This document shows positions 17,560 through 31,392 of a stretch of 64,000 bases of DNA, one piece after another. The notes below the pieces were generated by a model that searched no databases, had not been told where the DNA came from, and was given only the letters and a program-made list of their open reading frames with translations. The translations under genes and the position numbers were made by a program. Numbering within the stretch: position 1 is the stretch's first letter; the number at the start of each line of letters is the position of its first letter. The stretch is from Rhizobacter koreensis (GTDB taxonomy: Bacteria; Pseudomonadota; Gammaproteobacteria; Burkholderiales; Burkholderiaceae_C). The DNA lies in assembly GCF_013366375.1 (NCBI RefSeq), contig NZ_JABWMJ010000001.1, positions 248,001-312,000 of the forward strand, read 5' to 3'.

Positions 17560-19164
17560 ATGACCTCGTCCCTTCCCCGACTCGGCGCCGCCTCGAGCGC
17601 CGCGGCCGCCAAGGCGCGCCCGCCCGAGCGGCCGGCCAGCGGCCCATCGCGCGCCGGCACGCACCGCCGGCGTCGAACACCGCTCGGCACCACGCTCGCC
17701 GCGGCGGGCGCGCTCGCGCTCGCCGCCTGCGCCAGCGCGCCGGAGCCGCAGGCGGACCTCGCCGCGGCTTCCCGTGCGTCGATCGCCGGGAGCTGGCAGA
17801 CCGCGCTGCCGCACGGCGGCGATGTCGGCGCGCTCGCGCGCTGGTGGCAGCAGTTCGACGACCCGGCGCTGTCGGCGCTGCTCGGCGCCGCCGACCGCGC
17901 GAGCCCAAGCCTCGCCACGGCCGAGGCACGCATCGCGCAGGCACGCGCAGCCCGGGTCGCCGCCGGCGCGGCGCTGCTGCCGAGCGCCGACGCGACCGCC
18001 AGCCTGCTGCGCGGCCGCCAGGATCTGACGCTGCCGCTCGGCACCAGCGCGACCGTCGGCCTGCAGGCGAGTTGGGAACTCGACGTGTTCGGTGCCGGGC
18101 GCGCCGGCCGCAGCGCCGCCGACGCGCGTCTGGCCGCGTCAGAAGCGGCCTGGCACGACGCCCGGGTCGCGGTCGCCGCCGAGACCGCCAACACCTACGT
18201 TTCGCTGCGCGCCTGCGAGGCCCAGCTCGAGCAGACCCGCATCGACGCGCAGTCGCGCGCAGAGACGGCGCGCCTGACGCGCCTCAGCACCGACGCCGGC
18301 TTCGAGTCGCGTGCGAACGAGGCGCTCGCGCGCGCCGGTGCCGCGCAGGCGAGCAGCAACGCGACGCAGCAACGCCAGCGCTGCGATTCGCTCGTGAAGG
18401 CACTGGTCGAACTCACCGCGCTGCCCGAGCCCCAGCTGCGCGACCAGCTCGCCGGCGCGACCGCGCGCCTGCCGGCGCCCGCCGCGCTCGACGTGCCGAG
18501 CGTGCCGGCAACCGCGCTCGCGCAGCGCCCGGACGTCTTCGCTGCGGCGCAGAACGTGGTCGCGGCGGCTGCAGACGTGGGACGCGCCGACGCGCTGCGC
18601 TACCCGCGCTTCGGCCTTGCCGGCAGCATCGGCGCGAGCCAGCTGCGCGGCGCCGGCATCGAGGTGACGGGCACGACCTGGACCCTCGGCCCGGTGTCGG
18701 TCAGCGTCCCGGTGTTCGACGCCGGCGTCCGGCGCGCCAACGTCGAGGACGCGCGCGCCCGCTACGCGGAGGCGACCGCCAGCTACGCCGCGACGCTGCG
18801 GCGCGCGATCCGCGAGGCCGAGACGGCACTCGTCACGCTGCAGGCGAGCGCCGAGCGGCGCACTGCGGCGGCCGCCGCGGTCGAGGGCTTCGCCGCATCG
18901 TTTCGCGCGGTCGAGGCGCGCTACCGCAGCGGCTTCGGCTCGCTCTTCGAGCTGGAGGACGCGCGCCGCAATGCGCTCACCGCGCAGAACGCGCTGATCG
19001 AGCTCGACCGCGAGCGCGTGGCCGCCTGGATCACCCTCTACCGCGCGCTCGGCGGCGGCTGGACGGCCGAGGCGCCGCGGCTCGGCGACGCCGCCGCGCA
19101 TGCCGCCGCCCGCGACGCCGCGACGCCGCTCGCGCGCCCTGCCGTCTCTCCGGAGCAACCATGA
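17560..19164 (+). CDS. Outer-membrane efflux lipoprotein, NodT/OprM family
   Basis: The 534-residue TolC-like channel has an arginine-rich leader, then a lipoprotein signal ending in the lipobox LAAC near residue 50. Two repeats of the efflux-protein domain follow, with the typical ARWWQQFDDPALSALL start, ASWELDVFG and LRYPRFGLAGSIGAS. It would form the outer-membrane duct of the RND pump encoded next. Its stop overlaps the start of the adaptor gene (ATGA). An upstream in-frame ATG at 17515 is possible. Confidence 0.92.
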   Translation: MTSSLPRLGAASSAAAAKARPPERPASGPSRAGTHRRRRTPLGTTLAAAGALALAACASAPEPQADLAAASRASIAGSWQTALPHGGDVGALARWWQQFDDPALSALLGAADRASPSLATAEARIAQARAARVAAGAALLPSADATASLLRGRQDLTLPLGTSATVGLQASWELDVFGAGRAGRSAADARLAASEAAWHDARVAVAAETANTYVSLRACEAQLEQTRIDAQSRAETARLTRLSTDAGFESRANEALARAGAAQASSNATQQRQRCDSLVKALVELTALPEPQLRDQLAGATARLPAPAALDVPSVPATALAQRPDVFAAAQNVVAAAADVGRADALRYPRFGLAGSIGASQLRGAGIEVTGTTWTLGPVSVSVPVFDAGVRRANVEDARARYAEATASYAATLRRAIREAETALVTLQASAERRTAAAAAVEGFAASFRAVEARYRSGFGSLFELEDARRNALTAQNALIELDRERVAAWITLYRALGGGWTAEAPRLGDAAAHAAARDAATPLARPAVSPEQP

Positions 19165-20333
19165 TCGATCGCCGACGCGCGGGCATCGCCGCGCTGCTGC
19201 TGACCGGCACCGCCGCGCTGCTGCCGCTGGTGAACCAGGCCGCCGAGCCGAAGCGGGCGGCCGCGCCGCGGCCCGCTCTCAGCGTGACGCTGATCCAGCC
19301 GCAGCCCACCGTGCTGGCGCGCCGCATCCCCGCCAACGGCAACATCGCGGCCTGGCAGGAGGCCAGCGTCGGCACCGAGGCCAACGGCCTGCGCCTCGCG
19401 GAAGTGCACGTCAACGTCGGCGACGTCGTCAAGAAGGGGCAGGTGCTCGCGACCTTCGCCGCCGACACCACGCTGGCGCAGGTGGCGCAGATCCGCGCCG
19501 CCGTCGTGGAGGCCGAAGCGACCGCGGCCGACGCCGCCGCCAACGCCGAGCGCGCACGCGGCCTGCAGTCGACCGGCGCGCTCAGCGAGTCGGTGATCAA
19601 CCAGTACCTCACGGCCGAGCGCACCGCCAAGGCGCGCCTCGAGGCGCAGCGCGCGGCCGCGCGCGCGCAGCAGCTGCGGCTCGGCCAGACCCGCGTCCTG
19701 GCGCCGGACAACGGCGTCATCTCGGCGCGCAGCGCGACCGTCGGCGCGGTGCTGCCGGCCGGCCAGGAGCTGTTCCGCCTGATCCGCAAGGGCCGCCTCG
19801 AGTGGCGCGCCGAGGTGCCGGCGAGCGACCTCGCGACGCTGAGGCCGGGCACCCGCGCCAGCATCACGCCAGCCGGCGGCACGCCGATCCCGGGCACCGT
19901 GCGCGTGGTCGCGCCCACGGTCGATCCGCAGACCCGCAACGGCCTCGTCTACGTCGACCTGCCGGCCCCGGGCAGCGCGCGCGCCGGCATGTTCGCGCGC
20001 GGCGAGTTCGAGGTCGGCAGCTCGAACGCACTCACGCTGCCGCAGAGCGCGGTGCAGATGCGCGAGGGCTTCAGCTACGTCTGGCGCGTCGACGCCGAAT
20101 CGAAGGTGCGCCAGACCAAGGTCGAGGTCGGCCGGCGGGCGGGCGACCGCATCGAGGTGATCGGGCTCGACCCGAACGTGCGCGTCGTCGAGTCGGGCGT
20201 CGGGTTCCTGGGCGACGGCGACCTGGTCCGCGTGGTCGATCGGCCGGCCGCCGCAGCCTCCGGCGCCGCCACCCCGCGCGCCGCGCCACGCCCCGGCACC
20301 GTCGCGCCCGCGAACGCGGCTGGCACCCGCTGA
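19161..20333 (+). CDS. RND efflux periplasmic adaptor (HlyD/MFP family)
   Basis: The 390-residue adaptor has a short signal or anchor MIDRRRAGIAALLLTGTAALL. It shows the biotinyl-lipoyl half motif EVHVNVGDVVKKGQVLATF, an alpha-helical hairpin (about 115-165) and a beta-barrel from APDNGVISAR. It bridges the inner-membrane pump and the NodT-type channel. The Ala/Pro-rich C-terminal tail (last 40 residues) is likely disordered. It overlaps the upstream gene and ends ten bases before the pump gene. Confidence 0.94.
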   Translation: MIDRRRAGIAALLLTGTAALLPLVNQAAEPKRAAAPRPALSVTLIQPQPTVLARRIPANGNIAAWQEASVGTEANGLRLAEVHVNVGDVVKKGQVLATFAADTTLAQVAQIRAAVVEAEATAADAAANAERARGLQSTGALSESVINQYLTAERTAKARLEAQRAAARAQQLRLGQTRVLAPDNGVISARSATVGAVLPAGQELFRLIRKGRLEWRAEVPASDLATLRPGTRASITPAGGTPIPGTVRVVAPTVDPQTRNGLVYVDLPAPGSARAGMFARGEFEVGSSNALTLPQSAVQMREGFSYVWRVDAESKVRQTKVEVGRRAGDRIEVIGLDPNVRVVESGVGFLGDGDLVRVVDRPAAAASGAATPRAAPRPGTVAPANAAGTR

Positions 20334-20343
20334 GGACATCGCG

Positions 20344-24957
<4,614 letters not shown>

Positions 24958-24994
24958 GGGCGGCCCCGGCGGCCGCGCACCCACGCGGGTGGCG

Positions 24995-25864
24995 TCAGCC
25001 GGGTCGTTCGCCCGCTGCCGACCACGCCGCGCCCGCGGCAGCGCACACGACGAGGGCGACGCCGCCGAGCTGCGCCAGGCTCAACGCCTCGCCGAGGATC
25101 ACCAGGCCCGCGAGCACGCCGAACGCCGGTTCGAGGCTCATCAGCACGGCGAAGGTGCGCGGGGGCATGCGCGGCAGGGCCCAGAAATCGAGCGAGAACG
25201 GGATCGCCGACGAGAAGAGCGCCATCAGCAGCGCGAGCGGCAGCAGGGCCGGCGCGAGCAGCGCGGATCCTGCGGTATAGACGCCGGCGGGCAGCACGAG
25301 CAACGCCGCCACGCTGAGCGAGAGCGCCGCGGTCGAGCGGCCGAACGCGACGCTGGCCCGGCGTCCGAGCAGGACGTAGCTGCCCCACGCCACCGCCGCG
25401 CCGAGCGCCCACGCGATGCCCACCGGATCGAGGCCGCGCGCGGCGCTCGCGTCGACGCGCACCAGCAGCCAGACGCCGGCCGCCGCGAGCGCGGCCCAGA
25501 CGAGATCGCCGAAGCGGCGCGAACCGGCGACCGGGATCGTGAGCGGGCCGAGGAACTGCAGCGCCATCGCGACCGCGAGCGGCAGACGTTCGAGCGCCAG
25601 ATAGAACATCACGATGACGCCCGCCATCGAGCAACCGAGGCCCACCAGCGGCAGCAGCGGCGCACCTCTCGGCCAGCGGCGCCAGGGCCGCGTCAGCAGC
25701 AGCAACGTGAGCGCACCGAGGCCGAGCCGCAGCGTCGCCGAGCCCTGCGGCCCGACCACCGGGAACAGGATCTTGGCGAGCGCCGCGCCGACCTGGAACG
25801 ACGCCATCGCGGCGATCGTCGCGAGCGGCGGCAGCAGCCAGTGAACCGGCGCGCGGTGTGTCAT
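24995..25864 (-). CDS. EamA/RhtA-type amino-acid or metabolite exporter
   Basis: The 289-residue inner-membrane protein has ten predicted helices in two EamA repeats. The [19 protein letters not shown]...LRLGLGAL opening closely resembles RhtA, the threonine/homoserine exporter. The second repeat has [20 protein letters not shown] chose ATG 25864 ([11 protein letters not shown]) rather than a start 41 residues upstream. It is a single gene, convergent with pcaG. Confidence 0.88.
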   Translation of the reverse strand: MTHRAPVHWLLPPLATIAAMASFQVGAALAKILFPVVGPQGSATLRLGLGALTLLLLTRPWRRWPRGAPLLPLVGLGCSMAGVIVMFYLALERLPLAVAMALQFLGPLTIPVAGSRRFGDLVWAALAAAGVWLLVRVDASAARGLDPVGIAWALGAAVAWGSYVLLGRRASVAFGRSTAALSLSVAALLVLPAGVYTAGSALLAPALLPLALLMALFSSAIPFSLDFWALPRMPPRTFAVLMSLEPAFGVLAGLVILGEALSLAQLGGVALVVCAAAGAAWSAAGERPG

Positions 25865-25977
25865 GTGCGATCGTGTGGCTGAAGATGCGAAGGACGTCGG
25901 GTCGCGAGTGCCGGGACGAGCCGGCGCCACACGACGGCCGGCGATTCTCGCCACGACGAACGCGAACGGAGGACTCA

Positions 25978-26376
25978 GTGACTGCATCTTTCTCGGGTGG
26001 GTGTCTGTGCGGCGCGTGCCGCTATACCGCCCACGGCGAGCCGATCAACGTGCGCGTATGCCACTGCCGCTCCTGCCAGAAGGCGCTCGGCGCGACCTTC
26101 AACGCCCGGGTGCTGATGCCGCGCGCTGCGGTCGAGCTCGGCGGGCCGATCGGATGGGCTCGCTCGTCGCCGGAGCTGGCACGCGGCTTCTGCACGCTGT
26201 GCGGCAGCACGCTGTTCTCCGAGCGTGCCGTGCGCGGCTGGATCGGCATCACGCTCGCCAGCCTCGACGAACCCGAGCGCTTCACGCCGACCGAGCACAT
26301 CTGGACCTCGAGCAAGCCGGCGTGGCTGCAGCTCGCGGACGGCCTCCCCCACTACCCCGAAGCGCCGCCCGGCTGA
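25978..26376 (+). CDS. GFA-family (glutathione-dependent formaldehyde-activating enzyme-like) zinc protein
   Basis: The 132-residue CENP-V/GFA-fold protein starts at GTG behind GGAGGA. Zinc-binding cysteines occur as [18 protein letters not shown] and FCTLCGS, and [17 protein letters not shown] is the family C-terminal motif. Members bind zinc and sometimes glutathione; most have no proven substrate. It is divergent from the EamA gene and 80 bases before pncB. Confidence 0.9.
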   Translation: MTASFSGGCLCGACRYTAHGEPINVRVCHCRSCQKALGATFNARVLMPRAAVELGGPIGWARSSPELARGFCTLCGSTLFSERAVRGWIGITLASLDEPERFTPTEHIWTSSKPAWLQLADGLPHYPEAPPG

Positions 26377-26456
26377 GCGACCCCGCCGGTCGCGCGTGCG
26401 TTGAGGTCGGCGCGAGCCGGACTGCTATCGTGCGGTCCACTTCAAGCGAAGCGCCG

Positions 26457-27650
26457 ATGCAACCCGTCATCACCAGTCTGCTCGACACGGACCTCTACAA
26501 GTTCACGATGTGGCAGACCATGCTGCATCGGCACCCGCAGACGCAGGCCGAGTACACCTTCGTCTGCCGCAACCAGCCGGCGTACCCGCTCGCCGAGCTG
26601 GTGAGCGAGGTCGACCGCGAGCTCGACCACTTGTGCTCGCTGCGCTACAGGCCCGACGAGCTCGCCTACATCGGCAGCCTGCGCTTCATCCGCTCGGACT
26701 TCGTCGACTTCCTGCGCATCTTCCAGTTCCAGCGCGAGTTCATCCAGGCGCGCGTCGCGCCCGACGGCAAGGGCCTCGAGATCGTCGCCAGCGGGCCGCA
26801 GGTGCACGTGATGGCGTTCGAGATCTACGTGCTCGCGATCGTCAACGAGCTCTACTTCCGGCGCTTCGACGAAGACGCCGCCTGGGCCGAAGGTCGCCGG
26901 CGCCTGGCCGCCAAGATCGAGCGGCTGCGCGAGTTCGAGCGCGAGCCGAAACGCCTGAACCCGTTCGAGTTCTTCGACTTCGGCGTGCGCCGGCGCTTCT
27001 CGAAGGCCTGGCACCGCGAGGTGCTCGAGACCTTGAAGCGCGAGGTGCCGCAGTTCTTCAAGGGCTCCTCGGACGTGCTCTACGCGCGCGACCTCGGTCT
27101 GGTGCCGATCGGCACGATGGCGCACGAGTACCTGCAGACCTATCAGACGCTCGGCGTCAGGCTGCGCGACTTCCAGCGCGCCGCGCTCGAGGACTGGGTG
27201 CAGGAGTACCGCGGCGACCTCGGCGTCGCCCTCACCGACGTGGTCGGCATGGACGCCTTCCTCGCCGACTTCGACCTCTACTTCGCCAAGCTTTTCGACG
27301 GCCTGCGCCACGACTCGGGCGATCCGCTCTGGTGGGGCGAGAAGGCGATCGCCCACTACGAGCGGCTGCGCGTCGACCCCAAGACCAAGCGCCTCACGTT
27401 CTCGGACGGCCTCGACCTCGAGAAGTCGTTCGACCTCTACCGCCATTTCGCCGACCGCACGATGGTCGGCTTCGGCATCGGCACCAACCTCACCAACGAC
27501 ACCGGGCTCAAGACGCTGCACATCGTCATGAAGCTGACGCACGCGAACCGCCAGCCGGTGGCCAAGCTGTCCGACAGCCCCGGCAAGCTGCTCTGCGACG
27601 ACGAGACCTTCCTCGCGTACCTGCGCCAGGTGTTCAACGTTCCGACGTAG
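26457..27650 (+). CDS. pncB: Nicotinate phosphoribosyltransferase
   Basis: The 397-residue NAD-salvage enzyme makes nicotinate mononucleotide from nicotinate and PRPP. It has the expected opening [16 protein letters not shown], the [15 protein letters not shown] segment carrying the phosphorylated-histidine region, [12 protein letters not shown], and the PRPP/phosphate site [14 protein letters not shown] followed by KLSDSPGK. Length and motifs are complete, so it should be active. It is a single gene in this direction. Confidence 0.97.
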   Translation: MQPVITSLLDTDLYKFTMWQTMLHRHPQTQAEYTFVCRNQPAYPLAELVSEVDRELDHLCSLRYRPDELAYIGSLRFIRSDFVDFLRIFQFQREFIQARVAPDGKGLEIVASGPQVHVMAFEIYVLAIVNELYFRRFDEDAAWAEGRRRLAAKIERLREFEREPKRLNPFEFFDFGVRRRFSKAWHREVLETLKREVPQFFKGSSDVLYARDLGLVPIGTMAHEYLQTYQTLGVRLRDFQRAALEDWVQEYRGDLGVALTDVVGMDAFLADFDLYFAKLFDGLRHDSGDPLWWGEKAIAHYERLRVDPKTKRLTFSDGLDLEKSFDLYRHFADRTMVGFGIGTNLTNDTGLKTLHIVMKLTHANRQPVAKLSDSPGKLLCDDETFLAYLRQVFNVPT

Positions 27651-27761
27651 GAGCGCGCGCCGCCGCGCCTCCGACACGCGCGCGGGCCACACGCTGACAT
27701 CAACGGCAATGCGCGCGGCCTAGCCTGGGGTTCATCGCTGGCACATCCCTCAGGAGGCCCC

Positions 27762-28286
27762 ATGAACCAGGATCCGACCCGCACCCCGGCGGCCACGTCG
27801 CCCAGCTCGGCCGAGCCGACGACGCTTTCGCCCACCCAGGCACCCGGCCACTACGGCGCCGGCTACGGCGAGAACGCACAGCACCTCGGCGACGACGCGG
27901 CCCTGCCGTCCGGCTCGTCGGGCGCCGACGCCGGTCGGTCGACGCTGAGCGGCGGCAACGACAGCCACGCATCGGTCGGCGTCGAGCGCGCCGGCACCAG
28001 CGCGCCCGGCACGATCGCAGGCAGCACGCAGGGCGGCAACGCCGCCGCCGGCCAGACGCCGGGCAGCAGCACCGTCGGCGGAGCGACCGTGGCCGCAAGC
28101 ACGCCCGGCGGGGCAGGTCTCGACGGCGCTGCCACCGGCCGAAGCGGCTCGATCGGGACGGCCGGAGCGACCGACAACAGCGGCAACATGGATCCCGACG
28201 AGGTCCAGGCGCGCCCGCCGACCCGCAACGACGCTCCCGCGACACCGGGAAGCGACGACGTCTCGCTGACCTTCGAGCGGTCCTGA
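27762..28286 (+). CDS. Low-complexity Gly/Ala/Ser/Thr-rich hypothetical protein
   Basis: The 174-residue acidic protein is almost entirely Gly, Ala, Ser, Thr, Pro and Asp. It has no lysine, cysteine or tryptophan and no predicted secondary structure, signal peptide or membrane segment. A GGAGG ribosome site precedes ATG 27762, and the frame is open with coding-like third positions. It is likely intrinsically disordered. I recognise no family. It ends 78 bases before the SOS-type repair genes in the same direction. Confidence 0.65.
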   Translation: MNQDPTRTPAATSPSSAEPTTLSPTQAPGHYGAGYGENAQHLGDDAALPSGSSGADAGRSTLSGGNDSHASVGVERAGTSAPGTIAGSTQGGNAAAGQTPGSSTVGGATVAASTPGGAGLDGAATGRSGSIGTAGATDNSGNMDPDEVQARPPTRNDAPATPGSDDVSLTFERS

Positions 28287-28335
28287 CACCGCGTCACGGC
28301 CGAGCAACCCCACGCCGCCCGCGGCGGGTGGTCAC

Positions 28336-28351
28336 CTGTATATTCGTACAG
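28336..28351. promoter_or_regulatory. LexA (SOS) box upstream of radical SAM-udgX operon
   Basis: CTGTATATTCGTACAG matches the CTGT-N8-ACAG LexA consensus exactly, with the AT-rich first half of strong boxes. It lies 13 bases before ATG 28365, where a bound repressor would block the promoter. It is framed by a perfect 9-base inverted repeat (GGCGGGTGG at 28323-28331 and CCACCCGCC at 28352-28360) that could also form an RNA hairpin next to the start codon. Confidence 0.8.
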
Positions 28352-28364
28352 CCACCCGCCCGCC

Positions 28365-29633
28365 ATGGAACTCGACCGCAAGCTCGCCATCCTCGCCGAC
28401 GCCGCCAAGTACGACGCCTCGTGCGCATCGAGCGGCACCACGAAGCGCGACTCGGTCGGCGGCGCAGGCATCGGTTCGACCGAAGGCTCGGGGATCTGTC
28501 ACAGCTACGCGCCCGATGGGCGCTGCATTTCGCTGCTGAAGATCCTGCTCACCAACTTCTGCCTCTACGACTGCCTGTACTGCGTCAACCGCGTCACGAG
28601 CAACGTGCCGCGCGCGCGCTTCACGGTCGACGAGGTGGTCGCGCTCACGCTCGATTTCTACCGGCGCAACTGCATCGAGGGCCTGTTCCTCAGCTCGGGG
28701 ATCATCCAGAGCGCCGACTACACGATGGAGCAGGTGGTCGAGGTCGCCCGCGTGCTGCGCGAGGAGCACGACTTCCGCGGCTACATCCACCTGAAGACGA
28801 TTCCCGAAGCGTCGCCCGACCTGCTGGCGCGGGCCGGCCGCTACGCCGATCGCCTGAGCATCAACATCGAGCTTCCAACGGTGCAGGGGCTCGAGACGCT
28901 GGCGCCCGAAAAGGACTTCGGCTCGATCCGCCGCTCGATGGCCAACCTGCGGCTCAACATCGACGCCGCCAAGGACGCCGCCAGGCCGCAGCCGGTGGTC
29001 TCTCAGATCGCAATGCCGCCCAGGCGGGCGCGGCCGCCGCGCTTCGCGCCGGCGGGCCAGAGCACGCAGATGATCGTCGGTGCCGACGCGGCGAGCGATC
29101 GCGACATCCTCGGCACCAGCGCCACGCTCTACGGCTCGTATCGCCTGCGCCGCGTCTACTACTCGGCGTTCAGCCCGATCCCCGACGCGTCGCGGGCGCT
29201 GCCGCTGAAGGCGCCGCCGCTGGTGCGCGAGCACCGGCTCTATCAGGCCGACTGGCTGATGCGGTTCTACGGTTTCGACCACGAGGAGATCGTTCCGGGC
29301 GAAGCGGGCATGCTCGCGCTCGAGGTCGACCCCAAGCTCGCCTGGGCGCTCGCGCACCGCGAGCGTTTCCCGGTCGACCTGAACCAAGCCCCGAAGGAGC
29401 TGCTGCTGCGGGTGCCGGGGCTGGGCGTCAAGGCGGTCGAGCGCCTGCTGCGTGCGCGCCGCGTGCGCGCGCTGCGCGCCGCCGACCTCGAGCGGCTGCA
29501 CGTGCCGCTCAAGAAGGTGCTGCCGTTCGTCGTCGTCGCCGACCATCGACCTGGCCGCGAGCTCGACGACGCGCGGCTTGCCGCGCGCATCGCGCCGCCG
29601 CCCCAGCAGGCGTCGCTGTTCGCCGACGCCTGA
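28365..29633 (+). CDS. Putative DNA modification/repair radical SAM protein
   Basis: The 422-residue protein has the radical SAM cluster C66-LYD-C70-LY-C73 (CxxxCxxC), binding a 4Fe-4S cluster and S-adenosylmethionine. FLSSGIIQSADYTMEQVVEVARVL and INIELPT follow in the TIM-barrel core. A helix-hairpin-helix stretch (VPGLGVKAVERLLRARRV, about residues 345-363) suggests DNA binding. It belongs to the family that co-occurs with DUF4130 and UdgX proteins. The reaction is unknown. It is 40 bases upstream of the UdgX gene and directly behind a LexA box, so damage-inducible repair is the likely setting. Confidence 0.9.
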   Translation: MELDRKLAILADAAKYDASCASSGTTKRDSVGGAGIGSTEGSGICHSYAPDGRCISLLKILLTNFCLYDCLYCVNRVTSNVPRARFTVDEVVALTLDFYRRNCIEGLFLSSGIIQSADYTMEQVVEVARVLREEHDFRGYIHLKTIPEASPDLLARAGRYADRLSINIELPTVQGLETLAPEKDFGSIRRSMANLRLNIDAAKDAARPQPVVSQIAMPPRRARPPRFAPAGQSTQMIVGADAASDRDILGTSATLYGSYRLRRVYYSAFSPIPDASRALPLKAPPLVREHRLYQADWLMRFYGFDHEEIVPGEAGMLALEVDPKLAWALAHRERFPVDLNQAPKELLLRVPGLGVKAVERLLRARRVRALRAADLERLHVPLKKVLPFVVVADHRPGRELDDARLAARIAPPPQQASLFADA

Positions 29634-29673
29634 GCGTGCGCCCCGTCGGCGCCATCGACGTAAGCTCGCGCGC

Positions 29674-31281
29674 ATGAGCCCCGGGCCCGGGTCGAGCGAG
29701 CACGCGACGGCGCAGCAGCCTGGAGCCGGCACTCGCCGCTCGATCACGCTCGCGCAGGCGACCGATTTCGACGGCTTCCGGCGCGCCTGCCGGGCGCTCT
29801 GGGCCGCGCAGGTGCCGCCCGAGCAGGTCGAATGGCATACCGCCGACGCGGCTTCGGCCGGGCTGTTCGAGGGCGGCGAGGCGGCGCCCGCGGACGCGCC
29901 GGGCGCCGGCGACGCGCCCCCGGTGTTCGTGCCGCCGCGCTTCATGAGCCTCGCCGAGCACGTGGTGCTGCATCGCGACGCGGGTCGCTTCGGTCTGCTG
30001 TACCGGCTGCTCTGGCGTCTGCAGACCGATCCGCGCCTGCGCGACGACCCGATCGACGCCGACTGGATCGCTGCCGAACAGATGGCGCACGCGGTGCAGC
30101 GCGACCTGCACAAGATGAAGGCGTTCGTTCGCTTCCGGACGATCGATGCGGTCGACGCGGCGGAGCCGGACACGCCGGCCGCCGCGGCAGGACGCGAGGC
30201 CGGCAGCGGCAACGCCGCCGGCGCGGGCGCCGCCCCGCTGCACGTCGCCTGGTTCGAGCCCGAGCACCACATCGTCGAGGCGATCGCGCCGTTCTTCGTG
30301 CGCCGCTTCGCGAACATGCGCTGGGCCATTCTCACGCCCGAGCGCTGCATCGCATGGGACGGTTCGCAGCTGCGCGTCGAGCCGGGCGCCGAGCGCAGCG
30401 ACGCGCCCCCGGCCGATGCCGGCGAGGCGCTCTGGCTCACCTACTACCGAAGCATCTTCAACCCCGCGCGCCTCAAGGTCGAGCAGATGCAGCGCGAAAT
30501 GCCCAAGCGCTACTGGCACAACCTGCCGGAAGCGCGGCTGATCGAGCCGCTGGTGGCGCACGCCGCCGAACGGAGCATGACGATGATCGAGAGCGAACCC
30601 ACGGCGCCCCGGCGCCGCCCGGCGGTCGGCGATACCACCCCGCACCCGGCACCCGGCCGCGAACCGGTGCCGGGCGGCGAGGCACCGACCAACCTCGAGG
30701 CGATCCGCACGCTCACCAACCGCTGTCGCGAGTGCCCGATCGGCGACCTGGCGACGCAATCGGTGCCCGGCGAAGGGCCGCAACGGGCACGCCTGATGTT
30801 CGTCGGCGAGCAGCCGGGCGACCAGGAAGACCTGCAGGGACGCCCGTTCGTCGGTCCGGCGGGCCAGCTGCTGAGCCGCGCGCTCACGGAACTCGGCTTC
30901 TCGCGCGACGCGGTCTACGTGACCAACGCCGTCAAGCACTTCAAGTTCGAGCTCCGCGGCAAGCGCCGCATCCACAAGACGCCGGCGCAGCAGGAGGCCG
31001 CCGCCTGCCTGCACTGGCTCGAGAGCGAGATCGATCTCGTGCAGCCCGAAGGCATCGTCGCGCTCGGCGCCACCGCGGCGCGCCAGCTCATGGGCGCGGC
31101 CGTGTCGGTGACGCGTCTGCGCGGCCAGTGGCTCGAGCGCGCCGACGGCCGCCGTGTGCTGATCACCCTGCACCCGTCGGCGCTGCTGCGCATGGACCCG
31201 GCCGACAAGGAGGCCGCGTACGCGGCCTGGCTCGACGACCTGCGCAAGGCCGGGCCGCTGTTCGAGCCCGAGGCCGGCTGA
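29674..31281 (+). CDS. udgX: DUF4130-UdgX fusion, uracil-DNA-binding glycosylase family
   Basis: The 535-residue two-domain protein. Residues about 20-290 are the DUF4130 'DNA metabolism' domain (ATDFDGFRRACRALW, FMSLAEHVVLHRDAGRF, WFEPEHHIVEAIAPFF). Residues about 340-535 are a family-4-like uracil-DNA glycosylase with GEQPGDQEDLQGRPFVGPAG from residue 378 and HPSALLR from residue 500. The insert KRRIHKTP includes H434, the residue that in mycobacterial UdgX forms a covalent bond with the abasic sugar after uracil removal, so a suicidal uracil-capture activity is predicted. It is probably cotranscribed with the radical SAM gene. Confidence 0.93.
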   Translation: MSPGPGSSEHATAQQPGAGTRRSITLAQATDFDGFRRACRALWAAQVPPEQVEWHTADAASAGLFEGGEAAPADAPGAGDAPPVFVPPRFMSLAEHVVLHRDAGRFGLLYRLLWRLQTDPRLRDDPIDADWIAAEQMAHAVQRDLHKMKAFVRFRTIDAVDAAEPDTPAAAAGREAGSGNAAGAGAAPLHVAWFEPEHHIVEAIAPFFVRRFANMRWAILTPERCIAWDGSQLRVEPGAERSDAPPADAGEALWLTYYRSIFNPARLKVEQMQREMPKRYWHNLPEARLIEPLVAHAAERSMTMIESEPTAPRRRPAVGDTTPHPAPGREPVPGGEAPTNLEAIRTLTNRCRECPIGDLATQSVPGEGPQRARLMFVGEQPGDQEDLQGRPFVGPAGQLLSRALTELGFSRDAVYVTNAVKHFKFELRGKRRIHKTPAQQEAAACLHWLESEIDLVQPEGIVALGATAARQLMGAAVSVTRLRGQWLERADGRRVLITLHPSALLRMDPADKEAAYAAWLDDLRKAGPLFEPEAG

Positions 31282-31392
31282 CTCCTACAGGCGAAGGCGT
31301 CGCACCCCGACTGCGGCGCGCCGGCCGCGCTGCTGCAATGGCGGCAGAGCCGGGAAGCCGGCCGACCGTCAACGCAAACGAGGACCGCCGCC

